The position numbers and the translations under genes were made by a program. Shown here piece by piece: positions 11,901 to 22,500 of a stretch of 64,000 bases of DNA; the stretch's first letter is position 1, and every line of letters starts with the position of its first letter. The DNA is from Argopecten irradians (taxonomy: Eukaryota > Mollusca > Bivalvia > Pectinida > Pectinidae): the NCBI RefSeq assembly GCF_041381155.1, contig NC_091144.1, positions 19,539,544-19,603,543 of the forward strand, in the 5' to 3' direction. A model generated the notes under the pieces. That model was not told where the DNA came from and did no database searches. It was given only the letters and a program-made list of their open reading frames with translations.

Positions 11901-13981
11901 TTTTATTGGTTTGTAGCGGGTGTCCATGTGTTATAGCATTGTACAGATCGCTTAGACCAACCCGACTCGGGGCTGTCGTCACCGTAACAAGGTCCCCGAA
12001 AACGACATATTCAGTGGTGATTTTATAAAAAATCTGCGGTGTTCGAACTATCTGAAATTGAAATTGTACAGGAAAGTCAGTGTTCGAACTATCACTAGCT
12101 GAAAAATTATCGTTTTTCATGGAAAATATCCGTGTTCCAACTATCCGGTGTTTGAATTAACCGGAGGTTTACCGTATATTAAAAGTTAGGGTACTTGTGG
12201 TGGATAAGCTTTCTCTTCATCAAAGCATGAAATTTAAATGAAAATTAATAGATTTTGTGAAGTTTAACAAGTGAAATAAAATAAATTGAATGAAAAAGAC
12301 TGTCACTATATCACTTTTAATCCTTTTCAGATTTTGTTCCAAGAAACATTGGCACGATTCTCATCTTATTCTCGGTCTTCCACAAGAATTCAAAAGCAAG
12401 GCTGTTGTTAAGTTATACAGTTACCAAGGCCAGTATCGCCAACAGAATATTTTCAACTGGATAAAAGAAACAATGTCTAAAAAAGTATATCAAATCAGTT
12501 CATATGAAGAGCTCAAAAGGAAATGGCTGAAATTTAATCACACAGACTCCACTGCAGAGATCCGCATGGTTTTGTTTTCTGATATAAAAAATCCACCATT
12601 GTTTTACTCAGCTGTAAGCATAAAGTTTCCAGGGAGAGTAAAATTTGGTATCATGAACAATAACAGTTTAATCCAGAAAGACATTTTAAAGGAGTTTGAC
12701 TGGGGAATACCCCCAAGATATGTTATAATTACCGCCGAAAAAGTCACTGTGTATGGTAAAAAGCCCACAGAAAACTCAACATACAAATCAATGGAAGTTT
12801 TTCTAAAAACACTCTACCCCAGTTTGAATGACATTTTTGTATTGAGTTTAGGAATTTGTAATTTCACAAGCTTATTTGAACCATTTCTTGTGCAAGGATC
12901 AGTGTTTAAGAGACTCTTTAAGTTTATTTGTTGTGTCTTGAAAAATAACACTGTTCTTTTGTTATCTTGGATCATATTGCTGACAGTTTTCCAACTCAAT
13001 ACAATTTCATTTATGATAGAGTTTGGACTGAAATGCATACGTATCCTAGGACTTTCTGAATTTGGTTCCTACATGCGGCAAGATTATTGTTTCTATACGG
13101 CCCATAATTATTTCAGTGGATTTTCGTTTGTACTGTACGTTTCCATTGTGGGAATTTTGGCATATAGATTTAAAGATCATGAAGCTGAGCAATTCAATCC
13201 AAATGAGTGGAACTTTGCTCAATTTCGAACTTTGGAACATTTATTTTATCCAACAGCAAGTCTTTTCTTGGCATCACAAAGAAGGTTTATAGATTACGAG
13301 GATGCCCCTGATGCTACAGTCTTGGGTTTGCTTCACGGTGCCATGATTTCGACTGATTACATCCGTAATCTTCCTGTGTGGAACCACAAACCACTTCCCA
13401 TTGTAAGATATGGGAAAGAACCTTTTCATAGTGAACATTTGGACAAAGGATATGCTATGAAATCATCTCAAGAAGATTCAAGCAACAGTGATAATAATAT
13501 TTGCTTCCATGAGGAAAATGATAAAGAAGATAATCCTAAGGATGAGCAGAGTAGTGGTGCTTGTGGTATGGACAGCAAGAAAGAACATGATTTGAAGTCG
13601 GTTGTGCAAATGAAGAATAAGTTAGGCACAGAGAGAACAAACAATCAGAAATCCAAGCAAAACACTGACAATGCTCATGGTGCATTAATGGACCAATCAA
13701 TGTACGTGAATCCCAAGCATATCTGTGATGGTGACATGAAGCAACATGGGGCGCTGTGTGGGGCTCCCGAGGGGATGCTGGTGGAGACTGGTTGTGGCAT
13801 ATGTCTGGAGGAGTACGAGATGGACACAAAACTGTGTGGACTGCCCTGTGGTCACTGTTTCCATCACACCTGTATTCTGACATGGCTGGTCAAGGATACG
13901 GGCAGTGATAACCATTTCTGTCCCTTCTGTCGCTGGCCATCATACAAACAGAAGCAATCAGTACATCTTCACCAGGAGTAG
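8989..13981 (+). CDS. RNF103: E3 ubiquitin-protein ligase RNF103 (KF-1), complete
   Basis: Three coding exons: 8989-9214, 10429-10675 and 12331-13981, phases 1 and 2, all GT-AG. The joined product is 707 residues; the human protein is 685. Similarity to vertebrate RNF103 is plain along its length: the start MWLKLVLVIFYALVLF, the exon 2 stretch NFTGEAHFLEQVEDSKD, FSAxSIKFPGRVKF-like text in exon 3, and the C-terminal RING-H2 at about residues 646-691 (CGIC, LPCGHCFHHTC, CPFCRWPSYK). Hydrophobic segments at the N-terminus and at about residues 360-385 and 418-438 fit a multipass ER membrane protein. A Ser/Asp/Lys-rich linker precedes the RING. The family acts in ER-associated degradation; that role is known from vertebrates, not shown here. 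Exons 1-2 have a second copy 8.9 kb upstream. Confidence 0.95.
9292..9628. mobile_element. MITE family C copy in RNF103 intron 1
   Basis: Same inverted-arm element as at 352-688, inherited through the locus duplication. The two copies differ most in the middle of this element (around 9470-9590), suggesting an indel or conversion event there. Confidence 0.65.
10025..10270 (+). repeat. SINE-like interspersed repeat in RNF103 intron 1
   Basis: Duplicate of 1085-1330, ending GGCTGTTAATAGGACG and an AAAC-rich tail. Confidence 0.5.
10862..11037. mobile_element. Foldback MITE in RNF103 intron 2
   Basis: Arms pair as ATTGGTTGTCATATTTTA with AAAATATGACAACCAAT, followed inward by CATGCATTAGTGTGTAACA pairing with TGTTACACGCCAGTGCATG. 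The copy 1 locus lacks it because the duplication ends before this point. Confidence 0.6.
11085..12174. mobile_element. pogo/Tigger-like non-autonomous element in RNF103 intron 2
   Basis: Ends CGGTAAACCTCCGGT and ACCGGAGGTTTACCG are exact inverted repeats flanked on both sides by TA, the target of Tc1/mariner/pogo elements. Inside both ends the word GTTCGAACTA (with CCG following) is repeated, a likely transposase-binding subterminal repeat. No transposase frame survives in 1.09 kb. Confidence 0.7.
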
Positions 13982-14231
13982 CATCAAAAGTCAAAACTCG
14001 CTCTTTTCTTTCAATGTCAGCAACTCTTCTTGTTCAGAATCAATTTTTCTTTTACTTTGGATTATACATGTTACAGTAAAATTCCAATTTAGTTTAGATT
14101 ATGATCATAAAATTCCAATTGAGTTTAGCTACTGGTATAAGTAATTACAAATACATATGTACAGGTATCGTCTACACTTGTATGTCACTTTGTTACATTG
14201 TTGATGTAAGTGGTGACATACGTATATGGTC

Positions 14232-14721
14232 TAGGGCTGGGTATTGGAAGGTCTAAAACGATACGATACGTATTAACAATACACTGAAACAATACACGAT
14301 ACGTATTGACGATACAGTGGACCTCTTTTTCAAATTCATATGACCAATAAGTTTTGAATATTGTGACAATAAAAGACAATTTTGATAAAACATTTTATAA
14401 CCAGGAAAAAATATACCAAACATTTGATTCGGTTTATCATCTGTGTTAATTAATTTATGTCAATTTGTACTCTTAGTTATGAAAAGGCATTTCTAATCCA
14501 TCTAGGTGACACAGATGCCTTAAACACTTCATATTGATTGAAATGCTCTTACTTGAATGATGTTTTAGAATAAATTGTTTGGAATTTCCTATTTCTATAA
14601 CAAAAACAGTAGGGTGAGATGTAAAACGATACAGCGATTTACAGCATGTTTGCATATCGATATTCGATACACCGGTGAAAACCGATGCATATCGGTATAT
14701 CGATATATTGATCCAGCCCTA
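14232..14721. mobile_element. hAT non-autonomous element with 8-bp target duplication
   Basis: Starts TAGGGCTGGG and ends CCAGCCCTA, with the octamer ATATGGTC directly repeated at 14224-14231 and 14722-14729. Subterminal regions are rich in CGATACG and ATCGATA words. It sits about 250 bp after the RNF103 stop codon, possibly in its 3' untranslated region. Confidence 0.85.
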
Positions 14722-14838
14722 ATATGGTCCACTTGGTTAGAGATCTGAGGTGTGTAGTGATGTTCTTTATAATTTGTTTCTTGGAAAGCTTCAAAGTCAG
14801 CTGGCCCTGATTTCTGGATACAAAAAGCGTTGACTTAA

Positions 14839-15190
14839 AGATGCTCCACTGCCGACAGAGCATACCATAAATGATACTCATCATTTGAACACTAATTAAT
14901 GTTTTCTCATGTAAATGTTTATCTAATTAACACAAAAAATAATATAAAATAAATTGTTTTACTTTTGGTGGATGCACAATCAGTATTCCATATAGGGCAT
15001 AGTGACATGGACATTTTTTGGGACGCAATTAATTATTTTCAATAGTTTTATTTTGAAGTAAAATAAGCTGAAACTTTTCTATTGTGGCAATGGTGTAAAG
15101 TAAGTAACTTTTGCAACTGAAGAAAAATACTAATTTGTCTGCTCTTGTATTTGATAGACGAAAAACTATTTGTCAGCGGTGTAGCATCTT
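14839..15190. mobile_element. TTAA-flanked MITE family A, copy 1
   Basis: About 350 bp, beginning AGATGCTCCACTGCCGACAG and ending TGTCAGCGGTGTAGCATCT, with TTAA on both sides. Related copies lie at 43273-43628 and 61814-62163, and a partial one at about 57888-58020. TTAA targets are typical of piggyBac-mobilised elements. Confidence 0.75.
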
Positions 15191-15194
15191 TTAA

Positions 15195-17130
15195 TAAAAA
15201 CATTCTTTCCATAACATAATTTCCTTTATGTAACTTTTGAATATTAAAGTAAATTTTTGCTTACCAGTTTATTTTGATAATTTGGGGACTTTGTGTTAGT
15301 GTTTCTAAGTAACGTGCTTTGTGTTAATTGCTATAAATCAAACATAAAAGATCTTGAGTATACAGACAAGTCTCTAACAGATGCTAAAAGGGCTTAAGAC
15401 TACCGGTATATGTATATAACATATTGCTGTTTAGCTTGGCAGTTTTGTGATAAAACATGTTTTTTTGGCATTGAAAACCAAGTAGCTTGGATGTTGATAG
15501 TCAATTCATATTCATGTTCTGGAAACCAATCCGTACCTGATCTAATAAATATTTCCTGAATCGGTCTCCAAACAGCTGTACCTGATCTTATAAATATTAA
15601 CGTAATTTAATTTTCAGTTCAGACATGTTATTTATCTACTCTTGTTTTAAAAAGGGGATTTAGTTAAAACTTATTTTCATTTGCAATTTGAAGTAATTGA
15701 TATTACTTACGTTTGACATAGAGTCGTCAAAGCTTGTCATATTCCAGGGACCACATGAATGTTACATATGATTTATAAATTTTATCATTTCAAAATTGCA
15801 ATTTTCTAGTGATATTATTTGTAATTAACATGCCCAATAGATCATGGATTATGTGAGATTATAATACTTTACACCCTGAATCCTTTATAGTTAAAGAAAT
15901 CATGTTTTTTTCTTTCACATTTATCACTAGAAAAAGTGAAAAGAATCTGTAATTGTATATGGTTGTTGTGTTTGAAAGATTATGTAGTAATGTTTTTCAC
16001 TTTAAATTCATTAGTTTTAAAGTTTTATCTTGATTATTTCTTTTATTTAAGCAGATATTTAGATTTATATCTCTGATTTGATATATTGCATAAAATGTGT
16101 CACACTTCTCATGCTTTTTTGTTAAGAAATGATTTGAAAGAACAGTCTGTATTTTTATTTCATTTTTGTTTAATTAACCTTAGTGACTTATTGGTTGTTT
16201 AATTTTCATAGTTTGAAATAAAACAAAATGACTGGTTTTTTAAATTTTGAAGTGCTATAAGTTAGAACTGTTTTTTCATTTATTACTGATGACTAGTAAT
16301 TTGCAATCTAATTTCAAGTGTTTTGATGTTATGATATGTTTACCGTTAATTACTAACAAGCTTTTATGTGATCTCATTGTTCCAAAACTTGTGATGGGAT
16401 GTAAATATTTGAAGCCACTTTTATTTTTTTGGTTTCAAATGTCTGCAGATTTACACTTCATCCATTTTGTTGGCTAATTAGGTTTATATATTTATGTAAA
16501 TGACTCCATTACTGTGAAACATACTCAGCTGAAATTGTGTCATTTAAAACAAGGTGTTATTTGAATATCATTTGAATGAGCGGGCCAACAGAAGGGTTGA
16601 AATTTGGTATACCAGTACAAAAGAAGCCCAGTCTTTATAGCCAAGACTTGTAATGCAGATTTAGCAGCTGCTATATGTTTTATGTTGTCAAATGGAATGT
16701 TAGAAAAAATCAAATTTCTAACAATATTGAATATTTGAGATTCCTCTGACAACTAGTTGTATTATTGAGGACGGGACAGATTTACATTTTCAGATCTACT
16801 TCATTACTATAAAAACCCTTAAGTGACTATAAGTGACTATTAACCAAGTCGTAAATTGTTATTAATGCTATTTCTTATTTTTTCCCATGTTCTGTTTATA
16901 ATTTTCATTCGATTGTTAACGTTTTATGTTGAACATCACTTACTAGATTCATATATCTTTCTGAAATATACATGTAGATTATGCCATGAAAATTATTTAT
17001 AGTTTTACTGTCATATACGCAGTGCTTTTTTCGTTAATAAATGTGTTGCATTTAGCAAGAATGTATTCATTGTCTTTAAAACCTATATGCCTGCACAATC
17101 CATAGTGACACAGGAATTTGTTCTTTTTTT
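15195..17130. other. No gene seen
   Basis: AT-rich intergenic sequence with many short open frames but no exon-like conservation or repeat with clear ends. Confidence 0.5.
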
Positions 17131-17137
17131 GCATCCT

Positions 17138-17310
17138 ATTAACAGCCAGGGTCATCAAAGGACATACCAGGTTTAGGAAAGCAGGTTATCCCATAGAAAT
17201 AAAACACTTATTTATGATCACAAACTGGCAACTGGCACATCTGGTTCAAACTCAAAACTCTGAGGTCGAGCACTTGACAAATGTAGATCCAAGCAAAGTA
17301 GTAAAATGGA
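17138..17310 (+). repeat. CAGCCAGGGTCAT-type interspersed repeat, worn
   Basis: Contains TTAACAGCCAGGGTCATC, AAAGGACATACCAGGTTTAG, GAAAGCAGG and later ACTGGCAACTGGCAC. The same word order occurs at about 23833-23955, 34252-34345 and 36911-37010, so it is a dispersed family. Class unknown; possibly SINE-like. Confidence 0.5.
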
Positions 17311-17463
17311 AATCACTAATTGTAAGCAGTATTAATATTCATAACCTTTTACGTATACATCATGACTGAAGATCCAAACAATTATTTTTCACTGTAATTC
17401 ATTTTGAATTGATACAAGCACAATAGTACATCTTTTTATTTACATTTTCACTGCAGTCCCACT

Positions 17464-17553
17464 CATAGGTATTTAACTCGCCTGACAATACATGTCGATA
17501 TATAATCATAATTATATATTGACATGTATTGTCAGACGAGTTTAATACCTATG
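17464..17553. mobile_element. 90-bp foldback MITE with 8-bp target duplication
   Basis: An almost perfect hairpin: left arm CATAGGTATTTAACTCG, right arm CGAGTTTAATACCTATG, centre ATCATAAT. GTCCCACT is directly repeated at 17456-17463 and 17554-17561, which suggests hAT mobilisation. Confidence 0.8.
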
Positions 17554-17564
17554 GTCCCACTATG

Positions 17565-19020
17565 TAACCTTACCAAACGCAGTTGGCAGTCATATAGACA
17601 ATGAACTTTAAGCACTTATCATGTCATTATCATTGTGACATCACAATTGTCGTGCCAGCGATCACGGAAGACGGCTGTTCAAATGACTGTTCCATCCATG
17701 ACGATAACAAATGATTATTTCATTATAGATGCATAATTCCTTGGGATTTCATCATAAAATTGTAACCAAATGTAAATATAAGCGCGCTTCATGGAGTTTG
17801 CCTCTGTCCAGTTTGCATACATACTGGCTATGAATGCCAACTGAAAGACTTTCAATGCTTAAATGATTCCTGACTATGGCTATTTAGCTGTTGCCATATT
17901 TAACCAAGACCTTTTTGAGGATCTAGAAAAATTGGTGTACCAGTAAACTCCATTGATTTCTTTAATGTTGTGAATGGTTTTTTTAAACATTGGGTCTCTG
18001 GATATCTTGGTTAAAGTCTAGGTATATTTGACCCTTACGACCTTGACAAGATAAAAATAACCGACCTGGCTGTCTTGAGTGCATCGTGGTCAATTTCTCA
18101 TGCTGTAATCTTGGCTTCATTATTAGTGAAAGGCAATTAATCTCCTAAGAACATGAAAAATAAGGCAAGAAATCTAAATCAAATTTATTTTTAATGGGGA
18201 ATAACTGAATCAACCCTCCACACCACTTAATGCAGACTGGATTAAAATCCAACATGTACTTACAATTACAAACTTCTTTTCCTGAATTTACCTTCCACAA
18301 CAAATAGGCATACCAGTACATACTGAAATTAATTGAGCATTTGTAATATAAAATCATTACATACAAGATAAAACTTTAAAACATGTTGGTCCCTCAATAA
18401 ATATATATAAACAATATGGAATCAAATTAATTACAATTAGAAGTATGTTAAGTGTTGGTTAAATAAGGAAAAAAATCCTTTGAATTCCTAAGTGTATGGA
18501 TCTGTAACTGCTCTTTCACCAAGAATAATTGCTCATCTAGAGTTCCCCCCTACTACCAATATTGTATCAAAATTAAATAAGTTAAATATACAATTCTGTA
18601 GCACTATATTTAGGTATTGTGATAAAATTACGAATTCACATATTGCACTTTACATGAAATAATGCTTCAGATGTTAAATGCCATTACCACCTGGGGTTAT
18701 TATCACTACTATTATATCTACCCTTGGACTATGTTTATTATAAACATGAGAAAAAAATACCAAGCACAGGCCTGCAGAGAATTCTTTTGAAAATTACAAA
18801 GGAGCAATACTGGTATCTAACTTCACTGTCAGTACAGTGTATGCTATTCAATACGCCAAGTTCTTTTGATTTACATCAAAGAACCATACTATCTGTCTTG
18901 TCTTATACACAAGTTGTTGTACATATATATATGATAATAGTCCAGGTATGGGTATATTAATAGTGATAGTAAGGCCTGGAGATCAAGGATGCTTTAGAAT
19001 CATAGGTTTGGTATAGACCT
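17565..19020. other. No gene seen; 3' flank of NRBF2
   Basis: Nothing recognisable. Some of the right-hand part may be NRBF2 3' untranslated sequence (minus strand), but I could not fix a poly(A) site. Confidence 0.4.
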
Positions 19021-19024
19021 AGGT

Positions 19025-19135
19025 GAAGCCATCCTCCATACTCCAGAGGTTACTATTACTGATAATTTAGTTTTACTATGAGATAGTACAGGGGTGAATA
19101 TGATGTCAGTGACAGTAACCCCTGGAATATTGAAA
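19025..19135. mobile_element. Short MITE family C derivative
   Basis: Arms CATCCTCCATACTCCAGAGG and CCCCTGGAATATTGAAAATG with the internal string TAGTTTTACTATGAGATAG. It is an internally deleted relative of the copies at 352 and 25505. Confidence 0.5.
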
Positions 19136-19555
19136 ATGAGGTGAAGCAGACCATTTGTATTAAACATTGCTGGCAGTGTAGATGAATCCCAATACATATA
19201 TGTGAACATAAATGAAGCATAATAAAACATGGTGACAAATGACAAGACATGGAAAGCCAATATGAACAAACTGAGGTAAAGCATACAGATGGATCAAAAT
19301 GGCCCTTAACTTATGTCAAATAAAGTTCTAAACATTATGGAAATAAAAATTACTGCATGGTATTTATGCCTGTAATGTTAACAAGTTTTACTAAAGAATA
19401 ATTCTTTCACATTTGTTGCAGTTATTGCAAGGAAATGAAAAGTTACTGACAGACTTAACAGACAGAAAGATATTTCAACAAACCAAAATTACATGTAATA
19501 TCCTCTTGGGGTATTGTTAGTACATGCACCAATACAATACAACGCGTTGCTAACA

Positions 19556-22500
19556 TCAATCATTAAAAAATATGCTTTTTTCCTCTACACTATGCTCCAA
19601 AGCTTCTACCGGAATGCCAATTGAGTCAAAGTCAAAATGAGGTTGTTCTAGGGGAGGTAACTCAAAGTTTGGTGACTTCTCATCGTCAATTGTTCGACCA
19701 AATAAATCTTTGTTATCAGAGCCTCTATCTGGTCTGTCGGCAGTCAGCACCCTTTGTAGTAAGAACTCATTGTCTCCCTTGCATTCATCCAAGTCTTTTA
19801 TAAGTACATGAACATGTTTCCGTAACTCAGCATTTTGAAGTGTCAATTCCTCGATTACTGTTTTATCATCTCTTGGATGGGTTTTTGCTATTTTCTGTTT
19901 TTCTGGTTGAATTGGTGATAACAGGCCACGCTCCTGTTTCTCGCGGTTGATTAGGTATTCCAGCACAGAGTCAGTGTCCGATAAAGCTTGGGATGCAGCA
20001 TCCAGACAGTTCCGTGAGTCATCAAGGTTCAAAAGGTCAGTCTGTGTTCCTTGACTCTGTGTTAAATCTTTCTTGTTTGATTTCTTTTCCTGTTATATTT
20101 AAAAAAGTAAGAATGATTTTAATAAAAATTTATTTATAAAACTATTAAACTTTTATACATAATGGATGAGTTAAGATGGTATGTGTATTTTAAAATCTAA
20201 TGACTTCTCATACTTTCAACATTTAAATATGTAAGGGTCATCTTTAATACATTTAAAGTCATGTTTCCTTTTTTGACCTTGAGTTCGTGCTTCCAAAATG
20301 ACATCGACAATTAAACCCCATACTTTGTCACCAGGTGAATTCATCTTGCATTGCCAAAAAAACATTGCACTCAGATACATAAAATAAAGTTCAAACAAAT
20401 CAAGCAACAGCTGCAATCTTTAGTCAGCCAGTCATAAAACTATAAGCATGACAAGATATTATTAGAAAATTTCACATACCAGGTATAATGAACCATCAAT
20501 CTTATTAAAATTAGACTTGTAATTCTGCTCCCACAACGATACTCTATGTTACGCTTCACTTGTATTGAAGTGTAACTTAGAGTATCGTAGTGGAAGCGGA
20601 ATTGTAAGTCTAATTTTAATTATATTGAATGAACCATCTGACCAAGAGGTCACGAATGCATTTGTAAGGGGAGATAACCACCATCAGAACTACCTACCTG
20701 GAGAACCTGTAACTTGGTTACCCGCTCCTGAATCAGGTCCTGCTGGCGGAGATGGAATTTATGTTGAAGACTTATGGAATCTTTAGCTTTCATACACGTG
20801 GATAACTGCATCGCTTGTAGAAGGTATTCTACAAAAGATTTACAAACAATTCAATTCTGAACACTAGAGCAAAATAAAGATGTAAATTATCTTAAACTAA
20901 ACATTCTATAAACAACAAGGAACCTAGGCCAACAGTACAGTTGAAAAGATCATAACAATTTTACACTATGTACTACAAGCATATCTGATGATCAATGACA
21001 ATGTTTTGATTATATAACACAAATAACATAACACATATAACAAGGAGTCAAAATGCCTGCAATGCTCATAAATGCTATCTGGTGATCACATGTTACAGGC
21101 CAATGTAAGATCAGCAGGCCTCCTGGTTTGTAATATTTAGTTTTAAGATTTCTGCCTCAAAGTGGTGTGTAGGTGTCTTAGTCCTTATATGGAATCAATG
21201 TAAAACTAATCATTCATTTGAACAAACTACCGCATTCGACCCAATAAGCGCCACTATCCCTATGATCTGACCATCACTACAGATACCCATGTTCAGGCAA
21301 GATGGATACTGACGGCCCTAGAGGAAACAGCAACTTGGGCAAGAATGACCTTCAAGCCAAGGAAGTCAAGATCTCTTATCATAAAGAAGGGAAGAGTAAC
21401 CAGGCAATTCCAACTAAAGATCCAAGGGGAGGAGATACCAACAATAATCGGAAACCCCATCAAATGCCTAGGAAAATGGTTTGATGAATCACTAGGGGAC
21501 AAAGGCAACATCAGGAGAATAGAACAACAGGTCCAAGAAGGGATGAGACGTATAGACAAAACAGGTCTCCCAGGGAAGTTCAAAGCCTGGATGTACCAGC
21601 ACGGTCTCTTGCCACGCCTAGCCTGGCCCCTCATGCTATATGAGATATCAACTTCAACGGTGGAGAAGATGGAGCGAATTATCAATCGGCACCTAAGGAG
21701 GTGGTTGGGAGTCCCTCCAAGCTTTACTGCAGTAGGTTTATACAGCAGAACGGCAAAACTCCAACTTCCTCTCTCTTCATTAGTTGAAGAATTCAAGACA
21801 GGCAAGGCAAGACTCATCATGACCTTAAAAGAGTCGAAGGATGACAAGGTGCGGCTAGCAGGTGTAGAAGTACGCACTGGCAGAAAATGGTCAGCATCCA
21901 AGGCAGTCGATGAAGCGGAGAGCCAGTTGCGACACAAAGATATTTGTGGGAACAACCGCAGTAGGAAGGCAGGGCCTAGGGACATCAAAAACACACTCTC
22001 TGGAAGAAAGCTGATGTCACAGAGAGGCGATCATTGGTACAGAAGGAGATAAGAAGTCGGGAAGAAGAAAGAAGACAGACCAAAGCAGTGGAACTAGGTT
22101 TTCAGGGGGCCTGGACAAGGTGGGACACAGAACCACGTGTTCTATCCTGGACAGAAATCTGGAAGTACCCGCAGTTCCAACTGTATTTTCTCCTCCGATC
22201 TGTGTATGATGTGCTACCAACACCAGCAAATCTCCATAGATGGGACCTTGTGGAAACACCAGACTGCCCTCTGTGTGGACAGAGAGGAACTCTCCAGCAC
22301 ATACTCACCTCCTGTCAGGTGGCCTTATCACAGGGGAGATATACGTGGCGCCACAACCAAGTCCTTAGGGAGCTGGCTGATGTTTTGGAGAAAGAACGGA
22401 AGAGCGGCAGGTCAAGTCAACCAAGGTCTAAGCATACGCAGATTAGGTTTGTGAGGGAAGGTGAAACAAGGACATCCAGATCTGAGAGGTCATCCGGAAT

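Noticed and set aside
13536-13915. Long minus-strand frames opposite RNF103 exon 3
   Set aside because: Antisense shadows of the RING-coding region without splice or family support.
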